The notes: generated by a model from the letters alone, not told the origin. A DNA stretch of 64,000 bases from Massilia sp. NR 4-1 (GCF_001191005.1 NZ_CP012201.1:2418001-2482000), one strand, 5' to 3'; positions 45,334 through 54,582 are shown, counted from the stretch's first letter. Program-made: numbers and translations.

Positions 45334-45345
45334 TACACAACCTGA

Positions 45346-45410
45346 CGAGCGTCCCGCGGGACGCTCGCCAGAATGCGCCCGCACAGGCTTTTCGCCGTGC
45401 GGGCGTTTGT
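45346..45410 (+). terminator. Palindrome and terminator-like hairpin after gdhA
   Basis: A perfect 22-bp palindrome (45346-45367) starts 12 bases after the gdhA stop. A second stem GCCCGCAC/GTGCGGGC (45377-45384 with 45397-45404) is followed by GTTTGT. Together they probably end the gdhA transcript ahead of maeB. Confidence 0.6.
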
Positions 45411-45434
45411 CGCATCGGAGAAAGATAAAAAATT

Positions 45435-46667
45435 ATGAGCACGCTTGAGAAAAAAGCCCTCGAATACCATAAAGCCGGCAGCCCCGGCAAAATCGCCACC
45501 GCCGTCACCAAGAGCGTGAGCAGCCAGGACGACCTGGCGCTGGCTTACTCTCCCGGCGTGGCCGTGCCATGCGTGGAGATCCAGCGCGATCCCGAACTGG
45601 CCTACGACTACACCGCCAAGGGCAACCTGGTGGCCGTCATCACCAACGGCACCGCCGTTCTGGGCCTGGGCAATATCGGCGCCCTGGCCGGCAAGCCTGT
45701 GATGGAAGGCAAAGTCGTGCTGTTCAAGAAGTTCGCCGGCATCGACGCCTTCGACATCGAGATCGACGAAACCGATCCGGACAAGCTGGTAGACATCATC
45801 GCCGCCCTGCACCCGACCTTCGGCGGCATCAACCTGGAAGACATCAAGGCGCCGGAATGCTTCTACATCGAGCGCAAGCTGCGCGAGCGCCTGTCCATTC
45901 CAGTCTTCCATGACGACCAGCACGGCACCGCCATCGTGGTCGGCGCCGGCATGCTGAACGCGGTGGAACTGACCGGCCGCGATATCGCCGACGTGAAAAT
46001 CGTCTGCTCCGGCGCCGGTGCCGCAGCCATCGCCTGCCTGGAACTGCTGGTCGATATCGGCGCACGCCGCGAGAACATCTTCGTCTGCGACTCCAAGGGC
46101 GTGCTGAGCACCGCGCGCGATCTGACCGAAGAGAAGCGCGCCTGGGCCCAGGATACGCAGGCGACCACGCTGTCGCAGGTGATCGAAGGCGCCGACGTCT
46201 TCCTCGGCCTGTCCGGCCCCGGCCTGCTGTCGCAAGCCGACGTGCAGAAGATGAAGAAAAGCCCGATCGTCTTCACCCTGGCCAATCCCGACCCGGAACT
46301 GCGTCCGGAACTGGTGCGCGAAGTGGCGCCGGATGCGGTGATCGCCACCGGCCGTTCGGACTATCCGAACCAGATCAACAACGCCCTGTGCTTCCCTTAC
46401 CTGTTCCGCGCGGCGCTGGATTCCCACGCCTCGACCATCAACCAGGAAATGAAGCGCGCCTGCGTGACCGCCCTGGCCGGCCTGGCCCGCGCCGACGCGC
46501 GTTTCGGCAAGGACTACGTGGTGCCCGGCCTGCTGGACGAGCGCCTGCTGAGCGAAGTGACGCCGAAGATCGCCGCCGCCGCCGCGCGCAGCGGCGTGGC
46601 GCGCAAGCCGGTCGATCCAGTCGCCTACGGCGCCCGCCTGGCCACCCTGGCCAAAGAGCTGCTGTAA
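45435..46667 (+). CDS. maeB: Malic enzyme, short form lacking the phosphotransacetylase domain
   Basis: A 410-residue malic enzyme converting malate to pyruvate with NAD(P). SPGVAVPCVEI, DYTAKGNLVAVITNGTAVLGLGNIG split, KFAGIDAFDIEIDE and FHDDQHGTAIV are all in the MaeB group. The Rossmann segment is IVCSGAGAAAIACLELL. Most proteobacterial MaeB proteins are about 760 residues with a C-terminal PTA-like domain; this one ends after the catalytic part, so it is a naturally short form rather than truncated (a proper terminator follows). GGAG about 15 bases upstream may be its ribosome-binding site. Confidence 0.92.
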   Translation: MSTLEKKALEYHKAGSPGKIATAVTKSVSSQDDLALAYSPGVAVPCVEIQRDPELAYDYTAKGNLVAVITNGTAVLGLGNIGALAGKPVMEGKVVLFKKFAGIDAFDIEIDETDPDKLVDIIAALHPTFGGINLEDIKAPECFYIERKLRERLSIPVFHDDQHGTAIVVGAGMLNAVELTGRDIADVKIVCSGAGAAAIACLELLVDIGARRENIFVCDSKGVLSTARDLTEEKRAWAQDTQATTLSQVIEGADVFLGLSGPGLLSQADVQKMKKSPIVFTLANPDPELRPELVREVAPDAVIATGRSDYPNQINNALCFPYLFRAALDSHASTINQEMKRACVTALAGLARADARFGKDYVVPGLLDERLLSEVTPKIAAAAARSGVARKPVDPVAYGARLATLAKELL

Positions 46668-46686
46668 GACTTGCCGTAATGGCGTA

Positions 46687-46714
46687 AAAAAGGCTGGCAT
46701 GCGCCAGCCTTTTT
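46687..46714. terminator. Bidirectional terminator between maeB and the DUF885 gene
   Basis: AAAAAGGCTGG (46687-46697) and CCAGCCTTTTT (46704-46714) are perfect complements around CATGCG. T-runs exist on both strands, so the hairpin can end both convergent transcripts. Confidence 0.92.
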
Positions 46715-46731
46715 GTTTTGCGCGGAGTGCC

Positions 46732-48552
46732 TTATGACTTGCGGCGCAGCGCGATCCAGTCATCCACCACACGGTTCAGCACGATCAGCGGCAAGGCGCC
46801 GTGGCTCAGCACTTCGCGGTGGAACTGCTTCAGATCGAATTTATCCCCCAGCTCCTGCTTGGCGCGTTCGCGCATGCCCAGGATGGTCAGCATGCCTACC
46901 TTGTAAGCCAGCGCATAGCCGGGCAGCACGAAGTAGCGCTCCACCTCCGCCGTCACCTCCTGCTCGCCCATGCCGGTGTTTTCCACCATATAGGCGATGG
47001 CCTGCTCGCGCGTCCAGCGCTTGTAATGAATGCCGCTGTCGACCACCAGGCGTGTGGCGCGCATCATCTCGTCGCGCAGGCGTCCCAGGCTGTCGAGCGG
47101 ATCGGGTTCCAGGCCCATCTCGCCGGCCAGGCGCTCGGCGTACAAGCCCCAGCCTTCCTGGTAAGCGGTGAAAGGAATCACGCGGCGGAAGAAAGGCACA
47201 TCCTGCATTTCCTGCGCCACCGACAACTGCATATGGTGGCCCGGCATGGTCTCGTGATACACCACGGTGCGCATGGCGAATTTCGGCACTTCGCGCGGCG
47301 CGCGCAGGTTCACGTAGAAGACGGCGGGGCGGCTACCATCGATGGCGGCCGGCAGATAATAGGCGCCTGCGCCGCTGGCCTGCGACACCTCCGGCACCGC
47401 GCGCACCTCCAGCTTTTGTTTAGGCCGCAGGTCGAAGGCTCGCCCCATATTGCGATCCGCCTCGCTGACCAGCACGCGGAAGTATTCCAGCAAGGCTTGC
47501 CGGCCTTCCGGCGTATCCGGATAGTGCTGGCGCGGGTCGCTCGCCAGCTGCTGCACGCGGGCACCGATGCTGCCTTCGCGCAGGCCTTGTGCCAGCAGGA
47601 TCTTCTCCATCTGCGCACCGACCTTGGCCACCTCGGCCAGACCCAGCTCATGCACCTGACGCGGCGTCAAATCGGTGGTGGTGTGCTTGCGCACGGCCCA
47701 GGCGTAATAGGCGTCGCCGTCGGGCGTGCTCCAGGCCCCATGGTTGTTCATCACGCGCGGCAGCAAATCGGCGTAATGGGCGATCAGTTGGGCGTAAGCG
47801 GGATAAACCTGGTGGCGGATGGCTGCCTCGGCATCGGCAAGCAGGCTGGCGCGGGTCGCCTCGTCCATGCTTTCGGCGGGGATGGCGGCCAGCTTGTCGC
47901 GCAAATTGAGGTAGAGCTGATGTTCCTTGGCCGGCTTGCCGGTATAGGCCTGCATCTGTTCCAGCACGCGTTCGATGGCGAAGCGTGGCATGAAAATGCC
48001 CTGTTCCTCGCTCAGCCGCGTGCCTTCCAGCTTTTGCGCAAATTTCTGCGGGAACAGGCGCAGGCGCGCGATATAGGCCTTGGCCTCGGACTTGCTGCGA
48101 ATCTGGTGCAGCTCAGTCATGAACTCGGGCAGGGCATTTTGCTCGCCGTAAGCCGGATTGAACTCGAAGAAATGGCGCTGGAAAGTATTACCTTCCATTT
48201 CCATGCCCAGATAATAGTGCAGGATATCGTAAGAGAGCTGGTCGCCGCGGCCGAGGGCATTACGGTCGTATTCCTCCAGCGTGGCCATATTGGCGCGCAC
48301 CTCGTCGGCCGTGGCGCGCTCCTGGGCCAGCGAAGCGTCGTCCAGGCGGCTGCTGTGAAAATCCAGCCAGCCGGACAGCATGCCTAGGCTGGTCAGCATT
48401 TCCGGGCTTTCCAGCGCCAGCGAGGCGAAGGCGCGCGTGTAGAACCACTCCAGCTTCAGAGGCTTGAAAAACCACGTCTGGGTGAACAGGATCACCACGG
48501 CAAAGAGCAGCGCCATCAGCGCCGTACGCAGCCACACCCCAAAACGCCTCAT
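46732..48552 (-). CDS. DUF885 family protein (HExxGHH metalloenzyme-like)
   Basis: A 606-residue protein of the DUF885 family. An N-terminal hydrophobic segment (about 8-25) anchors or exports it. The motif VVYHETMPGHHMQL (HExxxGHH type) resembles a zinc-metallopeptidase site, and EGWGLYAERL downstream supplies a further Glu as in related M3/M32-like enzymes. YYLPAAIDGSRPAVFYVNL is also typical. Peptidase or carboxypeptidase activity is likely but unproven. It is divergent from an S9 peptidase gene, with 146 bases between. Confidence 0.88.
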   Translation of the reverse strand: MRRFGVWLRTALMALLFAVVILFTQTWFFKPLKLEWFYTRAFASLALESPEMLTSLGMLSGWLDFHSSRLDDASLAQERATADEVRANMATLEEYDRNALGRGDQLSYDILHYYLGMEMEGNTFQRHFFEFNPAYGEQNALPEFMTELHQIRSKSEAKAYIARLRLFPQKFAQKLEGTRLSEEQGIFMPRFAIERVLEQMQAYTGKPAKEHQLYLNLRDKLAAIPAESMDEATRASLLADAEAAIRHQVYPAYAQLIAHYADLLPRVMNNHGAWSTPDGDAYYAWAVRKHTTTDLTPRQVHELGLAEVAKVGAQMEKILLAQGLREGSIGARVQQLASDPRQHYPDTPEGRQALLEYFRVLVSEADRNMGRAFDLRPKQKLEVRAVPEVSQASGAGAYYLPAAIDGSRPAVFYVNLRAPREVPKFAMRTVVYHETMPGHHMQLSVAQEMQDVPFFRRVIPFTAYQEGWGLYAERLAGEMGLEPDPLDSLGRLRDEMMRATRLVVDSGIHYKRWTREQAIAYMVENTGMGEQEVTAEVERYFVLPGYALAYKVGMLTILGMRERAKQELGDKFDLKQFHREVLSHGALPLIVLNRVVDDWIALRRKS

Positions 48553-48698
48553 GCAACGGTCTCCACAGAACTAGATGCTCACGACATTATAGTTGCAAGC
48601 GCGCGCCGGAAATACACTTGCGGCCAGCAACCTTGGTATCATGCGCGCTCGGCCAGCCCCGCGCGCTGGTCTTTCTATAACCAGATCGGAGATACCGA

Positions 48699-50765
48699 AT
48701 GACTTTACGCCTGCTGGTAATGGGCGCCGCCATCGCTGCGGCCACCAGTGCCGTGGCCGCGCCGCGCGGCCTGACCGTTGAAGACCTCGCAAACATGGAC
48801 CGCGTGGGCAGCCCGGTGCTGTCGCCGGACGCCAGCCGCGTCGTGTACACCGTGCGCAGCACGAATATGGAGAAGAACCGCGGCGCGACCCAGCTGTGGA
48901 TGATCGACCTGCGCGCCGCCAAGCCGGTGCCGCAGCAGCTGACCCAGCACGATGCCAGCAGCCGCGATCCGGAATGGTCGGCCAACGGCGATGCGATTTA
49001 CTTCCTCTCGGGCCGTTCCGGCTCGTCCCAGGTATGGCGCCTGCCGGCAGCCGGCGGCGAAGCGTCCAAAGTCACCGACCTGCCGCTGGACGTGGAAAGC
49101 TTCCGCCTCTCGCCCAAGGGCGACCGCCTGGCCCTGAGCTTTGCCGTCTTCCGCGACTGCGCCGATCTGGCCTGCAGCAAGAAACGCGGCGACGAGCAGG
49201 CCAAGAACAAGGCCACCGGCAAGCTGTATGACCAGATGTTCGTGCGCCACTGGGACACCTGGGCCGACGGCCGACGCAATGTGCTGTACAGCGCCCCGCT
49301 GGATGCCAGCGGCCGCGTCTCCGCCGCCCCGGTCAACCTGAGCGGCGCGCTGGATGGCGACGTACCGTCCAAGCCTTTCGGCGACCATGGCGAATACCAG
49401 TTCAGCCCTGACGGCAAGAGCATCGTCTTCTCGGTGCGCGTGGCGGGCAAGACCGAATCCTGGTCCACCAATTTCGACCTGTACGAAGTGCCGGCCGCCG
49501 GCGGCAAGGAGCCGCGCAATCTGACCGCCGACAATCCGGCCTGGGACACCAAGCCTTCCTTCTCCCCGGACGGCAAGACCCTGGCCTATGTCGCCATGAA
49601 GCGCCCCGGCTTCGAAGCCGACCGCTTCCACATGGTGCTGATGGATGTCGCCAGCGGCAAGAAGCGCGTGCTGGCCGAGAACTGGGACCGCTCCATCGCC
49701 GACTACCGCTGGCGTCCTGACGGCAAGGCCCTGCTGGCCACCGCCGACGACGTCGGCCAGCACCGCCTGTTCTCGCTGGACGCGGCCAGCGGCAAAGTCA
49801 CCGCGCTGACCGGCAAGGGCTACGCCGGCGAATTCGACGTGCGCGGCGACACCGTGGTCGTGGCCCAGGCCAGCCTGTCCTCCGGCGCCCAGCTGTTCAA
49901 GCTGAAATCCGATGGCGGCGCCGAACCGAAAGCGGCCCAGCTGACCAATCTGAACGCCGAACGCCTGGCCGATGTGCGCATGGGCGAGTACGAGCAGTTC
50001 TCCTTCACCGGCGCCAACGGCGAAACCGTCTACGGCCACGTGATGAAGCCATGGAACGCCCAGCCGGGCCAGAAATACCCGGTGGCCTTCCTGGTGCACG
50101 GCGGCCCGCAAGGCAGCTTCGGCAACTCCTGGAGCTACCGCTGGAATCCGCAAGTGTATGCGGGCGCAGGCTACGCCACCGTCTTCATCGACTTCCACGG
50201 CTCCACCGGCTACGGCCAGCAGTTCACCGACTCGATCAGCAACGACTGGGGCGGCAAGCCGCTGGAAGACCTGCAAAAAGGCCTGGCCGCAGCGGCCCAG
50301 AAATTCCCCTGGCTGGACCGCGAGCGCAGCTGCGCCCTCGGCGCATCCTACGGCGGCTACATGATGAACTGGATCGCCGGCAACTGGAACGACGGCTTCC
50401 GCTGCCTGGTCAACCACGACGGCGTGTTCGACCAGCGCGGCATGGCCTACGCCACCGAAGAACTGTGGTTTACCGAATGGGAGAACGGCGGCACCTACTA
50501 CGCCAACCCCAACGGCTACGAGAAATTCAACCCGGTCCACCACGTCAGCAAATGGAAAACGCCGATGCTGGTGATCCAGGGCGACCTCGACTTCCGCATT
50601 CCGACCTCGCAAGCGCTGGGCACTTTCACCGCCCTGCAACGCCAAGGCATCGAAAGCAAGCTGCTGGTCTTCCCGGATGAAAACCACTGGGTGCTGAAGC
50701 CCGCCAACTCCATCATGTGGCACCACACCGTCCTCAACTGGCTCGACGGCCACCTGAAAAAGTAA
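48699..50765 (+). CDS. S9 family peptidase (prolyl oligopeptidase/acylaminoacyl type)
   Basis: A 688-residue secreted serine peptidase. A Sec signal peptide (about 1-21, AVAAPRG) is followed by a WD40-like beta-propeller (about 35-430) with repeated SPDG and SPKG turns. The alpha/beta-hydrolase domain has the nucleophile Ser in GASYGGYM, the Asp in GDLDFRIPTSQ and the His in PDENHWVL, so the triad is complete. Family members cleave short peptides in the periplasm. GGAG eight bases upstream fits the start. A partial hairpin repeat lies about 40 bases after the stop. Confidence 0.92.
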   Translation: MTLRLLVMGAAIAAATSAVAAPRGLTVEDLANMDRVGSPVLSPDASRVVYTVRSTNMEKNRGATQLWMIDLRAAKPVPQQLTQHDASSRDPEWSANGDAIYFLSGRSGSSQVWRLPAAGGEASKVTDLPLDVESFRLSPKGDRLALSFAVFRDCADLACSKKRGDEQAKNKATGKLYDQMFVRHWDTWADGRRNVLYSAPLDASGRVSAAPVNLSGALDGDVPSKPFGDHGEYQFSPDGKSIVFSVRVAGKTESWSTNFDLYEVPAAGGKEPRNLTADNPAWDTKPSFSPDGKTLAYVAMKRPGFEADRFHMVLMDVASGKKRVLAENWDRSIADYRWRPDGKALLATADDVGQHRLFSLDAASGKVTALTGKGYAGEFDVRGDTVVVAQASLSSGAQLFKLKSDGGAEPKAAQLTNLNAERLADVRMGEYEQFSFTGANGETVYGHVMKPWNAQPGQKYPVAFLVHGGPQGSFGNSWSYRWNPQVYAGAGYATVFIDFHGSTGYGQQFTDSISNDWGGKPLEDLQKGLAAAAQKFPWLDRERSCALGASYGGYMMNWIAGNWNDGFRCLVNHDGVFDQRGMAYATEELWFTEWENGGTYYANPNGYEKFNPVHHVSKWKTPMLVIQGDLDFRIPTSQALGTFTALQRQGIESKLLVFPDENHWVLKPANSIMWHHTVLNWLDGHLKK

Positions 50766-50805
50766 GCCCACAGCCCAGCCCGCCGGATGGCCATCCCGTC
50801 CACCC

Positions 50806-50838
50806 TGGTGCCTGACACCAATCGGACACGGGCTGAGC
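50806..50838. repeat. Partial hairpin repeat (copy 3)
   Basis: A small TGGTG/CACCA stem (50806-50810 with 50816-50820) is fused to ATCGGACACGGGCTGAGC, which equals the right arm of the repeats at 27.3 and 50.9 kb. It looks like a hybrid or decayed copy lacking the left arm. Confidence 0.7.
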
Positions 50839-50860
50839 ATTAACATGCAGGCTCAAATAC

Positions 50861-50896
50861 AAAAGCCGCCGCAGGTGAAGGCCTGCAGCGGCTTTT
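50861..50896. terminator. Strong hairpin terminator
   Basis: AAAAGCCGC and GCAGG (50861-50874) pair with CCTGC and GCGGCTTTT (50882-50895) with one mismatch between the two parts; TTTTTT follows on the plus strand. It would end the S9 peptidase transcript, and its A-rich left flank allows minus-strand use as well. Confidence 0.85.
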
Positions 50897-50903
50897 TTGC
50901 ACT

Positions 50904-50954
50904 TGAGCCCGTGTCCGATTTTGGGGTCTGGCCCCAAAATCGGACACGGGTTCA
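50904..50954. repeat. Long hairpin repeat (copy 2)
   Basis: The 19-base arms 50908-50926 and 50932-50950 are perfectly complementary around the same TCTGG loop as copy 1, with extra pairing outward (one G-U). It sits 16 bases before the end of the minus-strand amidohydrolase gene. Core and loop are identical to the copy at 27269-27329. Confidence 0.9.
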
Positions 50955-50969
50955 GCCATGGACCATGGG

Positions 50970-52262
50970 TCAGCGGCGGATGATGGCGCCGCCTTTCATG
51001 ACGAAGCTGACTTTGGTGAGCTGGCTGGCGTCGGCGGCGACGTCGCCGGGGGCGGCGATGAGGTCGGCGTATTTGCCGACGGTGATGGTGCCGATGCGGT
51101 CTTTCCAGCCCAGCAGGTCGGCGGCGTGGATGGTGGCGGCCTGAATGGCTTGCATCGAACTCATGCCGTACTGGGTCATGTATTTGAACTGGCGCGCGTT
51201 GTCGCCATGCGGGTAGACGCCTGCGTCGGAGCCGAAGGCCATGCGGGCGCCGCCTTGCCAAGCCTTCCTGAAATTATCCCTTTGCAGCTGGCCCAGGGCG
51301 CGCTCCTTTTCGATCGATTCGGGCAGCATGCCGGCTTTCGCGCCTTCCTGCAGGATGAAATCATCGTTGTAGATGTCCATCACCAGCCAGGTGCCCTTCT
51401 CTTTCGCCAGCTTGATGCCTTCTTCGTCGATCAGGCTGGCGTGCTCCACCGAGTCCACGCCGGCGCGGATGGAATCCTTGATGCTGGTGGCGCCGTGGGC
51501 GTGGGCCGCCACCTTGCGTCCCAGCTTGTGCGCCTCGTCGACGATGGCTTGCAGCTCTTCCAGCGTGTATTGCGCGGCGCCCGGCTCGTCGCCCTTGGAC
51601 AGCACGCCGCCCGAGGCGCAGACCTTGATCACGTCGGCGCCGAACTTCACCATTTCACGCACTTTGGCACGCGCCGCCCATGGGCCGTCGGCCACGCCGC
51701 GTTCCGTGTAGTTGAAATCGTGGGCCAGCAGATTATTGTCGCAATGCCCGCCCTTGATGCTGAGGGCATAGGCCGAGGTGCGCATGCGCGGGCCGACGAT
51801 GTCGCCGTCGTTGATGGCGTCGCGCAGGGCGACGTCGCCAAAACCGCCCGCCCCCACATTGCGCACCGTGGTGAAGCCGGCATCCAGCGTCACGCGCGCG
51901 GCGCGCACCGCGTACAGCGCGGAGCGGATATCGGATACGCCGAGAGAATTGTAGCCGTTCAGATAAGCGTCGCTGGTCAGGTGGGTATGCATGTCGATCA
52001 GGCCGGGCAGCACGGTCTGCGACGAGAGATCGACCACTTCGGCACCCGCCGGAATCCGGGTGGAGGCACTCGGCCCCACCGCGCTAATGCGCTCGCCGGT
52101 GACGATGATAATCTGGTCGCGCAGCACCGCACCCTTCTCCACATCGATCAATTTACCGGCGCGTATCGCCACCACTTTCTGTTCTGCCGCCGCGATGACG
52201 GAACCTGCTGCACCCAAAGCCCCAGCCAGGGCGGCGGCAATAGCGATACGCTTGAAGATCAT
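50970..52262 (-). CDS. Exported metal-dependent amidohydrolase (imidazolonepropionase/prolidase-like)
   Basis: A 430-residue amidohydrolase with a signal peptide (about 1-25, VIAAAEQ). The metal ligands are visible: HTHL in LPGLIDMHTHL, the Lys in ADVIKVCASGG, His in VAAHAHG, VEHAS and the Asp in MAFGSDAGVYPHG. This set matches the subtype I amidohydrolases that include Xaa-Pro and Xaa-Arg dipeptidases (Sgx9260-like). AAGGA six bases upstream marks ATG 52262. Between peptidase genes, a dipeptidase role is plausible. It is divergent from selD. Confidence 0.9.
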   Translation of the reverse strand: MIFKRIAIAAALAGALGAAGSVIAAAEQKVVAIRAGKLIDVEKGAVLRDQIIIVTGERISAVGPSASTRIPAGAEVVDLSSQTVLPGLIDMHTHLTSDAYLNGYNSLGVSDIRSALYAVRAARVTLDAGFTTVRNVGAGGFGDVALRDAINDGDIVGPRMRTSAYALSIKGGHCDNNLLAHDFNYTERGVADGPWAARAKVREMVKFGADVIKVCASGGVLSKGDEPGAAQYTLEELQAIVDEAHKLGRKVAAHAHGATSIKDSIRAGVDSVEHASLIDEEGIKLAKEKGTWLVMDIYNDDFILQEGAKAGMLPESIEKERALGQLQRDNFRKAWQGGARMAFGSDAGVYPHGDNARQFKYMTQYGMSSMQAIQAATIHAADLLGWKDRIGTITVGKYADLIAAPGDVAADASQLTKVSFVMKGGAIIRR

Positions 52263-52396
52263 GCTGGTCCTTTCACTTGTTATCAAAACAGTTTGCATAA
52301 ATGGAAACCACCTGCCGATTGTAGCGGCTTTTTCGGCAAAAGCCTTTGGCTTGGTGGATAATCCGCTGCATTCCATCCCCTTCCTGCGTGGCGACC

Positions 52397-53446
52397 ATGA
52401 GCACCGAAGCAATCAAACTCACTTCCTTTTCCCACGGCGGCGGCTGCGGCTGCAAGATCGCGCCCGGCGTGCTGGCCAATATCCTGAAGAACAGCCAGGG
52501 CTTCCCCCTGCCGAAGGAACTCATGGTGGGCATCGAAACCTCGGACGATGCCGCCGTCTATAAGCTGAACGAGGAGCAGGCGCTGATCGCCACCACCGAC
52601 TTCTTCATGCCCATCGTCGACGATCCTTTCGATTTCGGCCGCATCGCCGCCACCAACGCCATCTCCGACGTGTATGCCATGGGCGGCACGCCCATCATGG
52701 CGCTGGCCCTGGTCGGCATGCCGATCAACAAGCTACCGCTGGAAACCATCGGCCAGATCATCAAGGGCGGCGAGTCGATCTGCGCCGAGGCGGGCATTCC
52801 CATCGCGGGCGGCCACACCATCGACTCGGTGGAGCCGATCTACGGCCTGGTGGTCATGGGGCTGGTGCATCCCTCCAAGGTCAAGCGCAATGCCGATGCG
52901 CGCGCCGGCGATGTGCTCATCCTCGGCAAGCCGCTGGGCGTGGGCGTGCTCTCGGCCGCGCTCAAAAAGAATGTGCTGGACGCGGACGGCTACCAAGCCA
53001 TGATCGCCAACACCACCAAGCTGAATAAACCGGGCAAGGCCTTGTCCGAACTGGCCGGCGTGCATGCGCTGACCGACGTCACCGGCTTTGGCCTGCTCGG
53101 CCACCTGCTGGAACTGGCGCGCGGCGCCGGCCTGGAAGCGCGCCTGGACATGGGCCGCATCCCCCTGCTGCCCGGCGTCGAACAGTTGGCACGCGACGGC
53201 TATTTCACCGGCGCTTCCGGCCGCAACTGGGAAGCCTACGGCCAGGACGTCAGCCTGTCGCCCGCCATCACCCCGGCCCAGCACACCCTGCTGACCGATC
53301 CGCAAACCTCGGGCGGCCTGCTGGTCTCCTGCGCTCCGGACAGCGTGGACGAGGTGCTGGCCCTGTTCGTCCGCGAAGGCTTCGCCGACGCCGCCGTCAT
53401 CGGGGAAATGCGCAGCGGCGCCCCGCATGTACAGGTGGAGGCCTGA
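52397..53446 (+). CDS. selD: Selenide, water dikinase (selenophosphate synthase)
   Basis: A 349-residue SelD that makes selenophosphate from selenide and ATP. The N-terminal glycine-rich loop with the catalytic pair is SHGGGCGCKIAPGVL: Cys (not selenocysteine) at the active position and the essential Lys. Other motifs are ETSDDAAVY, TTDFFMPIVDDPFDFGRIAA split, AIAGGHTIDSVEPIYG and TDVTGFGLLGHLLELA. selA, selB, selU (ybbB) and senB are not seen in the window, so which selenium product is made is unknown. A frame start at 52346 is less likely than the conserved start at 52397. Confidence 0.95.
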   Translation: MSTEAIKLTSFSHGGGCGCKIAPGVLANILKNSQGFPLPKELMVGIETSDDAAVYKLNEEQALIATTDFFMPIVDDPFDFGRIAATNAISDVYAMGGTPIMALALVGMPINKLPLETIGQIIKGGESICAEAGIPIAGGHTIDSVEPIYGLVVMGLVHPSKVKRNADARAGDVLILGKPLGVGVLSAALKKNVLDADGYQAMIANTTKLNKPGKALSELAGVHALTDVTGFGLLGHLLELARGAGLEARLDMGRIPLLPGVEQLARDGYFTGASGRNWEAYGQDVSLSPAITPAQHTLLTDPQTSGGLLVSCAPDSVDEVLALFVREGFADAAVIGEMRSGAPHVQVEA

Positions 53447-53517
53447 AAATACGTCATAAGGGAAGCCCGGATGCGGTACTGAACTGGTACTAAAAATTGT
53501 AACAATCGTTGTTCCGG

Positions 53518-53546
53518 TGAAAATATCGTTATTTTTTTGATATAAT
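53518..53546 (+). promoter_or_regulatory. Promoter upstream of the PEP-CTERM gene
   Basis: A perfect TATAAT (53541-53546) is preceded at 17 bases by a weak TGAAAA. The AT-rich stretch 53490-53560 stands out from its surroundings and contains AACAATCGTTGTT, a small inverted repeat that could bind a regulator. The start would be about 50 bases before the ATG. Confidence 0.55.
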
Positions 53547-53604
53547 CCCAACCTGAAATGCTGCGGTTCGTATCAAAACCGATCAACAATACCAATTTAA
53601 TACC

Positions 53605-54561
53605 ATGCCAAAATTCGCAAAACTGCTTCCCGCCCTGCTGGGCGCATCCCTGCTTCTCCCTCTGCAAGCTGGCGCAACCACGATCGATCTGGGCGTGGCT
53701 TCCGGCTATAGCGGCTTCTTCTATGGCAATGCCAAAAACTTCACCGACGTCGAAGGCCGTCTGGCCGTCGGCGGCGACGTGACTGCCAACGCCTCCATCG
53801 GCTACCGCGCGCCTTACGGCAGCAAAGGTCCAAGCCTGGTCGTGGGCGGCAATGTGAAACTGGGTACCGGCGATATCTTCAACGGCCCAACCACCAATGT
53901 GAACACCAACGCTTCGGTCGGCCCGATCACCGGCTACGACAAAGCGAAAGGCTACGGCGTCTATGGCGGCACCAGCCAATCGGGCGCCTACCACGACCTG
54001 CGCAAGCAGACCGGCGTGGTGGACTTCGGCGCCGCCAAGACCCAGCTGACCGGCCTGTCCTCCAATCTGGGCAAACTGTCCAGCAACGGCCTGGTGGAAA
54101 ACAAATGGGGCGGCACCTATCTGACCGGCGACAAAAAGTCGGACATCCAGGTATTCACCGTCGACAGCAAAAACCTGTCCAACCTGTTCCTGCAGGATGT
54201 GAAGGCTGACGCCCATGTGGTGATCAACGTGGTGGGCGGCGGTAACTTCAGCATCACCGGCGGCCAGGACGGCCAACTGAAAGACCTGCGCGACCGCCTG
54301 CTGTACAACTTCCTCGACGCCAGCAGCGTGACCGTGGGCACCTTCGCTTACGGCACCATCCTGGCGAACAAGGCTGACATCCTCGGCGGCGGCCACCTGG
54401 AAGGCAATGTCATCGCCAATTCCCTGTCCTCCGCGCTGGAAATCGGCTACGAGCCGTACAAGAACATCACCACCGCCGTACCAGAGCCGCAAACCTGGGC
54501 GCTGCTGATGGGCGGCCTGGCCATCCTGGGCTTCGCTGCGCGCCGCCGCAAGCAAGCCTGA
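53605..54561 (+). CDS. PEP-CTERM protein with choice-of-anchor A domain
   Basis: A 318-residue surface or secreted protein. A Sec signal peptide (about 1-25, LQAGATT) is followed by a choice-of-anchor A-type beta-rich domain (FYGNAKNFTDVEGRLAVGGDV at about 40-60; VVINVVGGGNFSITGG). The C-terminal sorting signal VPEPQTWALLMGG plus hydrophobic helix plus RRRKQA is an exosortase substrate tag. No exosortase (xrtA/epsH) or EPS genes are in the window. Codons are more varied than in neighbours. A TATAAT promoter precedes it and a strong terminator follows. Confidence 0.9.
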   Translation: MPKFAKLLPALLGASLLLPLQAGATTIDLGVASGYSGFFYGNAKNFTDVEGRLAVGGDVTANASIGYRAPYGSKGPSLVVGGNVKLGTGDIFNGPTTNVNTNASVGPITGYDKAKGYGVYGGTSQSGAYHDLRKQTGVVDFGAAKTQLTGLSSNLGKLSSNGLVENKWGGTYLTGDKKSDIQVFTVDSKNLSNLFLQDVKADAHVVINVVGGGNFSITGGQDGQLKDLRDRLLYNFLDASSVTVGTFAYGTILANKADILGGGHLEGNVIANSLSSALEIGYEPYKNITTAVPEPQTWALLMGGLAILGFAARRRKQA

Positions 54562-54582
54562 TCGCTGTCGCACGATCAGCAC

